Positions 1-6,879 of a stretch of 13,418 bases of DNA are shown here, piece after piece. This stretch comes from JAGSOU01 sp049974865 (GTDB taxonomy: Bacteria > Pseudomonadota > Alphaproteobacteria > Rhodobacterales > Rhodobacteraceae): assembly GCA_049974865.1 (NCBI GenBank), contig JBNGCX010000079.1, forward strand, positions 1 to 13,418, given 5' to 3'. The position numbers and the translations under genes were made by a program. The first letter of the stretch is position 1; each line of letters opens with the position of its first letter. Below the pieces are notes generated by a model. The model ran no database searches. It saw only the letters and a list, made by a program, of their open reading frames with translations, and was not told the DNA's origin.

Positions 1-1
1 G

Positions 2-223
2 GCCATCCGCGCGACCGCGCTGCTGACGGTCGAGGGCGCGCAGGACGATATCGCCGCCCCGGGCCAGACCGCCGCCGCCCACGGCCTCTGCCCCGCCCTC
101 CCCGTGCAGGAGCGGGGCCGGCTGGTGGTCCCGGCCTGCGGACATTTCTCGCTGTTTCACGGCGATATCTGGCGGGCGGAGGTCCTGCCGGTGGTTCGGG
201 AGTTCCTGCTGAAAAGGGGCTGA
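2..223 (+). CDS. phaZ: Intracellular polyhydroxyalkanoate depolymerase, C-terminal end (partial)
   Basis: An open frame enters from the left edge and ends at TGA 221-223, giving the last 73 residues of a longer protein. The segment TVEGAQDDIAAPGQT followed about 30 residues later by GHFSLF matches the C-terminal half of intracellular PHB depolymerases (alpha/beta hydrolase fold, PHB_depo_C family). There the Asp of the DDI motif and the His of the GH(Y/F)xxF motif complete the catalytic triad; the nucleophile Ser would lie upstream, outside the window. The enzyme hydrolyses stored polyhydroxybutyrate granules in the cytoplasm to 3-hydroxybutyrate units. Codon use and GC content match the neighbours. 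The gene is convergent with the small-protein gene at 246-476. Family assignment rests on these two motifs and their spacing, since only the C-terminus is visible. Confidence 0.8.
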   Translation, partial: AIRATALLTVEGAQDDIAAPGQTAAAHGLCPALPVQERGRLVVPACGHFSLFHGDIWRAEVLPVVREFLLKRG

Positions 224-249
224 GGCGCGCGCGGGCGCCGGCGCCTCAG
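220..249. terminator. Hairpin between convergent genes, probable bidirectional terminator
   Basis: CTGAGGCGC (220-228) and GCGCCTCAG (241-249) form a perfect 9-bp inverted repeat around a 12-nt GC-rich loop. The left arm contains the TGA of the depolymerase and the right arm contains the TGA (read on the minus strand) of the small-protein gene. There is no strong U-tract on either side; a TTTT lies a few bases beyond the hairpin on the minus strand. Its placement exactly between convergent stops supports termination or 3'-end protection, but intrinsic termination is not certain. Confidence 0.55.
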
Positions 250-476
250 CGGTCCTGTTCCCAGTATTCCTCGTCCCGGGTCAGCAGGTTGTAGATCGCC
301 AGCGCGCGGCCCGTCAGCGGACGCTCCAGCTCGCCCATCACGTCGGTTTCCTGCGCCAGGTGGGCGGCGACCTCGGTCAGTTCGGCCGCGGTGGCGCCGC
401 TGTCGATGATCTCGACGATCTTGTGATCGCTGATGTCACCGAAGAAATGTTTCACCTCGTCATGGGTCACGGGCAT
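246..476 (-). CDS. Small acidic hypothetical protein, 76 residues
   Basis: The product is a soluble, acidic 76-residue protein with no signal peptide or membrane segment. The ATG at 476-474 is preceded by AAAGGAGA at good spacing; a longer in-frame extension runs into the upstream BON gene and has no ribosome site, so it was not used. The centre reads EIIDSGATAAELTEVAAHL, a helical segment, followed by a VMGELERPLTGRALAIYNLL stretch and an acidic C-terminus ending YWEQDR. I do not recognise a named family. It lies 26 bp downstream of the BON-domain gene on the same strand, so the two are probably one transcript, which suggests a shared stress role. No enzyme motif or Cys/His metal site is visible. 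Confidence 0.75.
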   Translation of the reverse strand: MPVTHDEVKHFFGDISDHKIVEIIDSGATAAELTEVAAHLAQETDVMGELERPLTGRALAIYNLLTRDEEYWEQDR

Positions 477-502
477 GCCGGTTCTCCTTTGGGTTGCGGC
501 GC

Positions 503-1246
503 TCAGGGCGCGACCTGGATTTCGTTGATCACGTCGTCGACGCCCAGCACGCACCAGGCGTCGGCCTCGGCCATGTCGCGCTCGGCGGCGCTGCGCACGG
601 CGCCGGTCAGTCGCACGACCCGGTTGCGCACGCCGATGCGGATCTGGGTGTCGTCCACGTAAGGATTGCGGTCGAGCACGATGCGCGCCGCCTCCTCGAT
701 GCGGATCGGCGCATCCTCCTCGGGCGGGACGGGCTCCAGCCCGTTGACCACGTCGCGCACGCCCGGCACCCACCAGGCCATCACGCCCGCCAGCCGCTGC
801 GACACCAGCCCGGGCACCTCGCCGTTGAGGATCACCACGCCCTCGCGCACCTCGTAGTCGATCTTGCCGCGCGGGGCCTCGGGCGCGGCGGCGATCGGGG
901 TGAACTCGGCCACCGAGGGGTCGTCCCCCGGCCGCCCCTCGCGGATCGCGAAATCCTGGAACGCGGGCTCGTTCCCGAAAAGCTCTCTCAAATGGTCGCG
1001 GATTTCGCCGTCTTCCATGTGCGAGGCGGGCGTCACGCGCAGCCGGTCGACCACGCCGCGCACTTCGGCCGGCGCGGCGGCCAGTTCCAGCGCGCGCTTC
1101 TTGGCGGCAACGCTGTCCACCTCGGCGATCAGCGTCAATGTGCCGTCCGGCGACAGCTCCATCTTTTCCGGCGTGAAACCGGCCCCAAGCCGCGGCTCCT
1201 GCCGGAATGCGGCGAGAATTCGCGTGTAAATGTCCGTCCCGGTCAT
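503..1246 (-). CDS. Triple BON-domain protein
   Basis: A 247-residue protein made of three BON-like modules: about 1-73, about 80-172 (interrupted by a Pro/Ala-rich insertion near 105-127) and about 182-245. The modules share the helix-strand pattern with a hydrophobic strand such as GVVILNGEVPG or RVVRLTGAVRS and a closing GVDDVINEIQV or GVRDVVNGLEP segment, typical of BON (bacterial OsmY and nodulation) domains. BON proteins are thought to bind phospholipid or the envelope and are often stress-induced. No signal peptide is visible, so this one is probably cytoplasmic. The ATG at 1246 is chosen because GGAGGG sits 9-10 bases upstream; an ATG nine codons earlier would place that ribosome site inside the gene. 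It heads an operon with the 76-residue protein and has an FNR-like box about 70 bp upstream. Confidence 0.87.
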   Translation of the reverse strand: MTGTDIYTRILAAFRQEPRLGAGFTPEKMELSPDGTLTLIAEVDSVAAKKRALELAAAPAEVRGVVDRLRVTPASHMEDGEIRDHLRELFGNEPAFQDFAIREGRPGDDPSVAEFTPIAAAPEAPRGKIDYEVREGVVILNGEVPGLVSQRLAGVMAWWVPGVRDVVNGLEPVPPEEDAPIRIEEAARIVLDRNPYVDDTQIRIGVRNRVVRLTGAVRSAAERDMAEADAWCVLGVDDVINEIQVAP

Positions 1247-1308
1247 GATCGCTTCCCTCCCGGCCGTTTTCACCGCATTTTCAATAGCGGTTTCTCATCC
1301 CGCAAGCC

Positions 1309-1322
1309 TTGACATGGCTCAA
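1309..1322. promoter_or_regulatory. FNR/FnrL-like box in a divergent promoter region
   Basis: TTGACATGGCTCAA is one mismatch from the TTGAY-N4-ATCAA form recognised by FNR/FnrL-type regulators. It lies in the 123-bp gap between the divergent BON and archease genes. On the minus strand, TATTGA (1286-1281) falls at the -10 position if the box centre is at -41.5. On the plus strand, TACCCT (1344-1349) does the same, with a start point near 1356 just at the GGAGG of archease. One box could therefore serve both operons as a class II site. This is motif and spacing evidence only. Confidence 0.55.
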
Positions 1323-1369
1323 GGCGGGCGGCGGCCGGCACGCTACCCTGATCCTCGGAGGATGGGCCG

Positions 1370-1795
1370 ATGAACGACCCAGCGGACTGGACACATTTCC
1401 CGCATCGCGGCGATGTCGGCGTGCGCGGCTACGGCCGGGACATGGCCGAGGCGTTCGAGAACGCGGCGCGCGCGATGACCGCGGTCGTCGCGCCGCTGGA
1501 CCTGATCCGGGTGGAGCGTGTCATCCCCGTCACCTGCCGCGCCGCGGACCCCACCATCCTGCTGCTCGATTGGCTGAACGCCGTGATCTACACCATGGCG
1601 ACCGAGCGCATGCTGTTCCACGATTTCCGCGTGCGGATCGACGGTGAGACGCTGGAGGGCGAGATGGAGGGGGAAAAGGTCGATCCCGAACGCCACGAGC
1701 CCTCGGTCGAACTCAAGGGCGCCACGCTGACCGAGCTCGCGGTGGAGCAGCAGCCCGATGGCCGCTGGTGCGCGCAATGCGTGGTGGACGTTTGA
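1370..1795 (+). CDS. Archease (RtcB cofactor protein)
   Basis: A 141-residue archease. In characterised systems archease helps RtcB become guanylylated and turn over many times during 3'-phosphate/5'-OH RNA ligation. Diagnostic features are the N-terminal HRGDVGVRGYG (His12, Asp15; the Asp is a metal ligand in the family), the helix with LLLDWLNAVIY (Asp67), the central K in VELKGATL (116), and the C-terminal CVVDV, whose penultimate Asp140 is the second conserved metal ligand. Length is typical for the family. GGAGG lies 8 bases before the ATG. The rtcB gene follows 13 bp downstream, the classic pairing, which makes the assignment firm. The transcript may start at the FNR-like box region just upstream. 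Confidence 0.93.
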   Translation: MNDPADWTHFPHRGDVGVRGYGRDMAEAFENAARAMTAVVAPLDLIRVERVIPVTCRAADPTILLLDWLNAVIYTMATERMLFHDFRVRIDGETLEGEMEGEKVDPERHEPSVELKGATLTELAVEQQPDGRWCAQCVVDV

Positions 1796-1808
1796 ACGAG
1801 GACACCCC

Positions 1809-3239
1809 ATGGAACTGAGCGAAGTCGAACAGATCGCCCCCTATCAATGGCAGCTTCCCCAGAGGGGCGAGATGCGCGTGCCCGCCGTCATCATCGCCGA
1901 CGAGGAGCTGATCGTCGACATGGACGACAAGGTGGGCCAGCAGATCCGCAACGTGGCCTGCCTGCCCGGCATCGTGCGCGCGGCCTACGCCATGCCGGAC
2001 GCGCATTGGGGCTATGGCTTTCCCATCGGGGGCGTCGCGGCCTTCGACCCGGACGAGGGCGGCGTGATCTCGGCGGGCGGCGTGGGGTTCGACATCTCCT
2101 GCGGGGTGCGCCTGCTGGCCACCGACCTGACCGCCGCGCAGGTGCGCAGCCAGCAGCAGGAGTTCGCCCATGAACTGTCGCGCGCCATTCCCGCGGGCGT
2201 GGGCAGCCGGGGCCAGATCCATCTCGACGACGCGGGGATGGAGGCGATGCTCTCGGGCGGCGCGGCCTGGGCGGTGTCGCTGGGCTATGGCGACAGTGAG
2301 GATCTCGCCCGGATCGAGGAACAGGGCCGCATGGCCGGCGCCACGCCGGAGCTGGTCTCGGACAAGGCCAAGCGCCGACAGCGCGACGAGATGGGCACGC
2401 TGGGCTCGGGCAACCACTACCTGGAGGTGCAGGAGGTGGCCCAGATCTTCGACAAGGAGGCGGCGGCCGCCTACGGCCTGTCCAAGGGCCAGGCGGTGGT
2501 GATGATCCATTGCGGCTCGCGCGGGCTGGGGCACCAGATTGGCACCGAGTACCTGCGCGAGATGGCGCTGGCCGCGCCGGGCTACGGCATCTCGCTGCCT
2601 GACCGGGAACTGGCCTGCGCGCCCATCGCCTCGGAGCTGGGCCAGCGCTATCTCGGCGTGATGCGGGCGGGGATCAACTGCGCGCTGGCCAACCGGCAGA
2701 TCCTCACCCACTTGGCGCGCGACGTGATGGAGCGCTTCTTCCCCGGCGTGAAGGCGCCGCTGCTCTACGACGTGTCGCACAATACCTGCAAGGAAGAGTT
2801 GCACGAGATGGGCGGCCGGGAACGGCGGCTTTTCGTTCACCGCAAGGGGGCGACGCGCTCTTTCGGGCCGGGGATGGGCAACATGCCGCCGCCGCTGTCC
2901 GCCGTGGGCCAGCCGGTGCTGATCGGCGGCAGCATGGGCACCGAATCCTGGGTGCTGGCGGGCGACGAGGGGTCGGAGGCGGTGGCGCTCTCCTCCGCCT
3001 GTCACGGCGCGGGCCGGGCGATGAGCCGCCACCAGGCGGCCAAGACCTGGACGGGCAGCGGCATCCAGAAGGACCTTGCCGCGCAGGGCATCATCATCAA
3101 GAGCCCCTCGCGCCGCGGCATCGCCGAGGAGGCGCCGGGCGCGTACAAGGACGTCACCCGCGTGGTCGGTGTGGCCGAGAAGGCCGGGCTCGCCCGCCGC
3201 GTGGCGCGGCTGCGGCCGATGATCTGCATCAAGGGCTGA
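1809..3239 (+). CDS. rtcB: RNA-splicing ligase RtcB (3'-phosphate/5'-hydroxyl RNA ligase)
   Basis: A 476-residue, full-length RtcB. It joins RNA 3'-phosphate or 2',3'-cyclic phosphate ends to 5'-OH ends using GTP and Mn2+, through a guanylylated His. Family motifs appear in order: GGVGFDISCGVR (Asp95 and Cys98, metal ligands), GSGNHYLEV (Asn202, His203), HCGSRGLGHQ (His234), YDVSHN (His324), HRKGATRSFGPG (344-355), GGSMGTESWVL (373-383) and SACHGAGRAMSR, in which His399 corresponds to the guanylylated His. All catalytic residues that I can align are present, so the enzyme should be active. The start at 1809 is preceded by GAGGA at 6 bases; an upstream in-frame ATG at 1758 lies inside archease and lacks a ribosome site. 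It is the middle gene of the archease - rtcB - PRPP-synthetase-like operon. Bacterial roles are RNA repair after damage or nuclease stress. Confidence 0.96.
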   Translation: MELSEVEQIAPYQWQLPQRGEMRVPAVIIADEELIVDMDDKVGQQIRNVACLPGIVRAAYAMPDAHWGYGFPIGGVAAFDPDEGGVISAGGVGFDISCGVRLLATDLTAAQVRSQQQEFAHELSRAIPAGVGSRGQIHLDDAGMEAMLSGGAAWAVSLGYGDSEDLARIEEQGRMAGATPELVSDKAKRRQRDEMGTLGSGNHYLEVQEVAQIFDKEAAAAYGLSKGQAVVMIHCGSRGLGHQIGTEYLREMALAAPGYGISLPDRELACAPIASELGQRYLGVMRAGINCALANRQILTHLARDVMERFFPGVKAPLLYDVSHNTCKEELHEMGGRERRLFVHRKGATRSFGPGMGNMPPPLSAVGQPVLIGGSMGTESWVLAGDEGSEAVALSSACHGAGRAMSRHQAAKTWTGSGIQKDLAAQGIIIKSPSRRGIAEEAPGAYKDVTRVVGVAEKAGLARRVARLRPMICIKG

Positions 3240-3268
3240 CGCGCCCGCGCCGAGAACAGAGGAGCCGC

Positions 3269-4249
3269 ATGGACCTACAGATCTTCGCCTTCGAGGCCAC
3301 GCAGGAGCTGGGCCGGGCCGTGGCCGGGCACCTGGACCGGCCGCTCGCCCCGCTGGCAGAGCGCGAATTCGAGGACCGCGAGCACAAGGCGCGGCCGCTG
3401 GACTGCGTGCGCGGCGCCGACGCCTATGTCATCCAGAGCCTGCATGGCAGCCCGGACCAGAGCCCGAACGACAAGCTGTGCCGGCTGCTGTTCTTCCTCG
3501 GCACGCTGAAGACCAACGGCGCGGCGCGGGTGACGGCGGTGGTGCCTTACCTCGCCTATGCCCGCAAGGACCGCCAGACCAAGCCGCGCGACCCGCTGAC
3601 CGCGCGCTACGTCGCCCAGTTGATCGAGGCCGCTGGGGCCGACCGGGTGGTGACGCTGGAGGTGCACAACCTGGTGGCCTTCCAGAACGCCTTTCGCTGC
3701 GAGACGGTGGCGCTGGACGCGCGCGGCGTGCTGCTGGAGCGCGCGCTGGAGTTGGCGGGCGACGGCCCAGTCACCGTCGCCGCGCCCGACCCCGGCGGGG
3801 TCAAGCGCGCGCAGCTATTCCGCGAGGCGCTGGAGGCGCGGCTGGGCCGGGCAGTAGGCTTTGCCCTGATGGAAAAACGCCGCAGCGCGGGCCAGGTCAG
3901 CGGCAGCCTGGTGGCGGGCGATTTCGAGGGCGCGCGGGTGCTGGTGATCGACGACATGATCGCCTCGGGCGGCACGATGGTGCGCGCGGCCCGCGCGCTG
4001 CGCGAGCGCGGCGCGGCGGATGTCTGGGCGCTGGCCGTGCATGGCCTCTTCACCGCGGGCGCCGAAGAGGCGCTGGCCGCCCCCGCCATCGCCGGCTGGA
4101 TCGTCACCGACACGGTGCCGCCCTTCCGCCTGTCTCAGGCCGCGCGTTCGCGGGTCGAGGTGATCAGCGCCGCGCTCGTGCTGGCCGAGACCATCCGGCG
4201 GCTGCACGAGAACCTGTCGATCACCGACCTTCCGGCGGCCGGGTCCTGA
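3269..4249 (+). CDS. Divergent ribose-phosphate pyrophosphokinase (PRPP synthetase-like)
   Basis: A 326-residue protein with the two-lobe type I phosphoribosyltransferase fold of PRPP synthetases, which transfer pyrophosphate from ATP to ribose 5-phosphate. Visible motifs are VRGADAYVIQS (48-57), PYLAYARKDRQ (93-103, ATP site), a changed Mg/ATP segment EVHNLVAFQNAF (131-142, against DLHAxQIQGFF in housekeeping enzymes; His133 kept), DPGGVKRA (174-181), the catalytic-loop KRR (203-205) and the PRPP loop VLVIDDMIASGGTM (224-237, with Ala where housekeeping Prs has Asp). The differences mark a paralogue rather than the housekeeping Prs, which is presumably elsewhere. AGAGGAG precedes the ATG. 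It begins 29 bp after rtcB and should be co-transcribed. Its 3' end overlaps the convergent kinase gene by 29 bp. The catalytic core looks intact; a specialised substrate or lost allosteric control is possible. Confidence 0.88.
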   Translation: MDLQIFAFEATQELGRAVAGHLDRPLAPLAEREFEDREHKARPLDCVRGADAYVIQSLHGSPDQSPNDKLCRLLFFLGTLKTNGAARVTAVVPYLAYARKDRQTKPRDPLTARYVAQLIEAAGADRVVTLEVHNLVAFQNAFRCETVALDARGVLLERALELAGDGPVTVAAPDPGGVKRAQLFREALEARLGRAVGFALMEKRRSAGQVSGSLVAGDFEGARVLVIDDMIASGGTMVRAARALRERGAADVWALAVHGLFTAGAEEALAAPAIAGWIVTDTVPPFRLSQAARSRVEVISAALVLAETIRRLHENLSITDLPAAGS

Positions 4250-5270
4250 TCTCGGCCTCCTGCGACAGGGCGATGTAGCTCTTCGCCAGCGGACGCCATT
4301 TCCCGGGCGTGCGGACCACCTGCTCGGTCAGGTGCAGCAGCGCAAAGCGCGCCCGCAACAGCGCCCTGTAGCGCCAGTAGAACGCCAGCAGCGCCGCTGG
4401 CGGGCGGTCCTCCAGCCCCGCGGCCAGCCGGTCGCGCAGCTGCGGAAACACCCAGTCCGCGCCGAGCTGCGCGCATTCCAGCCCCAGGAACACGACCTCT
4501 TCGAACGGGTCGATGCGGCGCAGGACCAGGCTGAACTCCAGGCAATCGATGATGGTGGGCGGATCGGTCAGGAACACGTGGTCGGGGCGCAGGTCGCCGT
4601 GCCCCTCGACGAACCGCCCCGCGGCGATCCGCCGTTCCAGAAACGGGGCGGCCGCGGCGAGGCTGGTCTCGACCCCCGCGAGCGCCGACTCGGCCACGGC
4701 GATGTCGATTTCGAAAACCGGATCGGACAACACCGCGGCGTTCTTGGCATGCTCCTCGCGGTAATGCGCGAGCACGGCCTCCGCCGACAGATCGCAACCC
4801 GGCAGCCCGTCGTAGAAGCCGGTCAGGGTCTCGGCCACCCGGTCCACATCCGCGCGGGCCAGCCGGCCCTGCCGGATCAGGGCCTTCATGGTGCGGTCCT
4901 CGGGCAGGCGGCGCATCTCGACCAGCCAATCCACGACCCGGCCCGCCTCGCCCAGCGTCAGCGCCCCGCCCGGCCCCTGCCGCAGCGCCCGCGCCCCGAG
5001 ATAGACCTCGGGCGCCAGGCGGCGGTTCAGCCGCACCTCCTCGTCCACGTTCACCGCGCGCCGGTCGAGGCTGCGAAGGTCGAGAAAGGCATGGCGCGCC
5101 GGTTTCTTCAGCTTGAACACCCGGTCGCCGGCGAGGAAGACCATGGACATATGCGTCTCCACCACCTCCACCCGCTCGGGACGGTGGGCGTAGCTGCCCG
5201 GGTCGGACAGGAAGCGCACCTTCTCGGCGAGCGTCGGTTCGGATTCCGCCATGAATGCCTGGCCTGCCAT
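4221..5270 (-). CDS. Aminoglycoside-phosphotransferase-fold protein (COG2187-type), kinase of unknown substrate
   Basis: A 349-residue protein with an APH/choline-kinase fold. It shows VFKLKKP (51-57, ATP-binding Lys), LNRRLAPEVYLG (81-92, characteristic of COG2187), HGDLRPDH (224-231, catalytic Asp226) and IIDCLEF (240-246, metal-binding Asp242). Many COG2187 proteins carry a second, C-terminal P-loop kinase domain; this one ends after the APH part and is a single-domain form. The substrate is unknown, and drug resistance should not be assumed. The ATG at 5270 is chosen because GAGGGAGAG lies about 11 bases upstream; a GTG at 5300 would bury that site, and an ATG at 5252 has a poorer one. 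An FNR-type box lies about 64 bp upstream. The 3' end overlaps the convergent PRPP-synthetase-like gene. Confidence 0.85.
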   Translation of the reverse strand: MAGQAFMAESEPTLAEKVRFLSDPGSYAHRPERVEVVETHMSMVFLAGDRVFKLKKPARHAFLDLRSLDRRAVNVDEEVRLNRRLAPEVYLGARALRQGPGGALTLGEAGRVVDWLVEMRRLPEDRTMKALIRQGRLARADVDRVAETLTGFYDGLPGCDLSAEAVLAHYREEHAKNAAVLSDPVFEIDIAVAESALAGVETSLAAAAPFLERRIAAGRFVEGHGDLRPDHVFLTDPPTIIDCLEFSLVLRRIDPFEEVVFLGLECAQLGADWVFPQLRDRLAAGLEDRPPAALLAFYWRYRALLRARFALLHLTEQVVRTPGKWRPLAKSYIALSQEAEIRTRPPEGR

Positions 5271-5326
5271 GGGCGTTATGTCTCTCCCTCGCCTTTGCAC
5301 AGCACCGCAAAGCGCCGCCCGCGTCC

Positions 5327-5340
5327 TTGACGCATATCAA
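5327..5340. promoter_or_regulatory. FNR/FnrL-type box upstream of the COG2187 kinase gene
   Basis: TTGACGCATATCAA matches TTGAY-N4-ATCAA fully. It lies in the 180-bp gap between the kinase gene (minus) and the GH128 gene (plus). If it acts at -41.5 towards the kinase, the start point would be near 5292 and the -10 hexamer would be TGCTGT (5304-5299), a weak match that keeps the first and last T. Action towards the glycosidase is less likely because its start codon is about 117 bp from the box centre. Confidence 0.6.
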
Positions 5341-5450
5341 GGGGGCCCGTTATCGGCGCCCGCCACATTATTGCCTCATTAAAGTACGAATGGCGCCACG
5401 CTGCCATCCCGCGCCCCGGCTAGCCTTGTGGAAAACTCGGTGAGGCCGGT

Positions 5451-6296
5451 ATGATCAGGACGCTCGTCTTTCTTGTTGGACTATTGCTCATGGCTCTTCC
5501 TGCACAGGCGGAGAAGGCCGGCATCGGCGCCTGGGAGAACTCCCGCTACACGATGCTCGACTGGATCGAGGGGACCCCGGCCCTCGGCTGGTACTACAAC
5601 TGGCGCACCGATCAGATCTGGACCAAGGGCCGGCGCAAGCGCTCGGTCGAGTTCGTGCCGATGATCCACAGCGCCAAGGATGTCGGCAAGAAGATCGAGT
5701 CCGACCTGCCCGTGACCACCCTCCTCGGCTTCAACGAGCCGGATGGCAACGGCGGCGACCACCAGGCGGGCCTGTCGGTGGAAAAGGCCGTGGCGCTCTG
5801 GCCCAAGCTAGAGGCGCGCGGGCTGCGGCTGGGCAGCCCGGCCACCACGCAGGGCGGCACGCTGGGCCGCAATTCCTGGCAGCGGCGTTTCATGAACCAG
5901 GTGGAGGCCAGGGGCCTGCGCGTCGACTTCATGGCGGTGCATTATTATTCGAAGGACGGCAATGTCGCCGCCTTCAGGAAATGGCTTGAGGCCGTCCATG
6001 CCGAATACCGCCGCCCGATCTGGGTGACCGAGTTCGCCTATATCGACTGGGGCCGGCCGGGCGCCGTCACCTATGCGCAGAACGCGGCCTTCGCCGAGGC
6101 CGCGATCGTGATGATGGAGAAGCTCCCCTTCGTCGAGCGCCACGCCTGGTTCGCGGCGAACCCCTATGAATGGCGGGGCCGTGTGCCGCAGGTCAACCTG
6201 ATGAGCGACACTCTCAGGCTCACCCAGGTCGGCGAGAGCTTCGAGCGCACCCTGCGCCGGGTCGCCGCGCGGCAGGTGGCCGACCTGGGGCAATAA
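5451..6296 (+). CDS. Secreted glycoside hydrolase, GH128/Asl1-like (putative beta-1,3-glucanase)
   Basis: A 281-residue exported protein. Residues 1-20 form a signal peptide (basic start, hydrophobic LVFLVGLLLMAL, cleavage after AQA). The mature part is a TIM-barrel of the Glyco_hydro_cc (Asl1-like, GH128) type, with GFNEPD (93-98, Glu96 as acid/base), a central HYY (164-166) and WVTEFA (191-196, Glu194 as nucleophile). Characterised GH128 enzymes cleave beta-1,3-glucans, so the substrate here is probably a beta-1,3-glucan (fungal, algal or an own exopolysaccharide); that is inferred from the family. No lipobox or carbohydrate-binding module is visible. TGAGG precedes the ATG by 5 bases. It appears to be a single-gene unit, convergent with the DUF1772 gene 29 bp downstream. 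Confidence 0.85.
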   Translation: MIRTLVFLVGLLLMALPAQAEKAGIGAWENSRYTMLDWIEGTPALGWYYNWRTDQIWTKGRRKRSVEFVPMIHSAKDVGKKIESDLPVTTLLGFNEPDGNGGDHQAGLSVEKAVALWPKLEARGLRLGSPATTQGGTLGRNSWQRRFMNQVEARGLRVDFMAVHYYSKDGNVAAFRKWLEAVHAEYRRPIWVTEFAYIDWGRPGAVTYAQNAAFAEAAIVMMEKLPFVERHAWFAANPYEWRGRVPQVNLMSDTLRLTQVGESFERTLRRVAARQVADLGQ

Positions 6297-6325
6297 ACCC
6301 CCGGCCGTTCCCTGCCCAGTAACGC

Positions 6326-6820
6326 CTACCCCTGGCCCGCCCAGAGAAGGCCGAACAGGTAGAGCGCCGCAGCCAGCACCGAGCCGGCGGTGCGCACGCT
6401 GTTCCAGAAGGTCCAGCGCGGCAGATAGCGGGATTCCCAGAACTGCCGGGCGGTTTCGGACCCGGCCTCGAGCCCCGCCAGCGCGTCGTTCAGCGGGACA
6501 TTGAACAGCACGGTCACGCCGAAAACCCCAACCAGGTAGACCAGCGCCGCCCCGGCGATCAGCCCGGCGGCGGGCCCGGTCAGGTTGAACCAGGCATAGG
6601 CGATCACGACGACGGACACCGCCGCCATGCCCAGGAACAGCGCCATGAAGACCCAGCGGAAGACCTCGCGGTTGACCGCCTGCATGACGTCGATTCCACC
6701 CGGGGCCTGCGCCAGCGCGAGCGAGCGCATGATGAAATCCGAGAAGGCCAGGAACACACCCCCGACAAGGGCGAAGGACAGGATGCTGAATTGCGAGAGC
6801 AGGAAGAACCAGGTGGACAT
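6326..6820 (-). CDS. DUF1772 (anthrone-oxygenase-like) integral membrane protein
   Basis: A 164-residue protein with four hydrophobic segments: about 5-27, 54-77, 83-104 and 144-160. Between the third and fourth is FNVPLNDAL, the signature of DUF1772, a family that includes fungal anthrone oxygenases; bacterial members are mostly uncharacterised. AAGGA lies 9 bases before the ATG at 6820. A much longer reading in this frame runs back through the reductase gene and is not real. It is the second gene of a pair with the NmrA-like reductase, 59 bp upstream, so the two may act in one detoxification or quinone/aromatic-modifying step; the substrate is unknown. Confidence 0.82.
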   Translation of the reverse strand: MSTWFFLLSQFSILSFALVGGVFLAFSDFIMRSLALAQAPGGIDVMQAVNREVFRWVFMALFLGMAAVSVVVIAYAWFNLTGPAAGLIAGAALVYLVGVFGVTVLFNVPLNDALAGLEAGSETARQFWESRYLPRWTFWNSVRTAGSVLAAALYLFGLLWAGQG

Positions 6821-6847
6821 GATGGGATTCCTTTGCATCGGGTGAGG

Positions 6848-6869
6848 CGGCGGCGCCGGGGCGCCGCCG
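6848..6869 (-). repeat. Perfect GC hairpin between reductase and DUF1772 genes
   Basis: CGGCGGCGCC (6848-6857) and GGCGCCGCCG (6860-6869) are perfectly complementary, separated by GG, so about 9 bp can pair around a tetraloop. It lies in the 59-bp gap of the two-gene unit, just after the reductase stop. No T-run follows. Likely effects are mRNA 3'-end stabilisation or partial attenuation that lowers DUF1772 output relative to the reductase. Confidence 0.5.
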
Positions 6870-6879
6870 TGGATCAAGC

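Noticed and set aside
1713..3032. A long open frame on the minus strand (over 400 codons) opposite rtcB
   Set aside because: It is antisense to a full-length RtcB with all motifs, has the His/Arg/Ala-rich composition typical of GC-rich shadow frames, and shows no domain.
4221..5270. Aminoglycoside resistance gene
   Set aside because: The fold is shared, but VFKLKKP and LNRRLAPEVYLG place it in COG2187, which is not linked to drug resistance.
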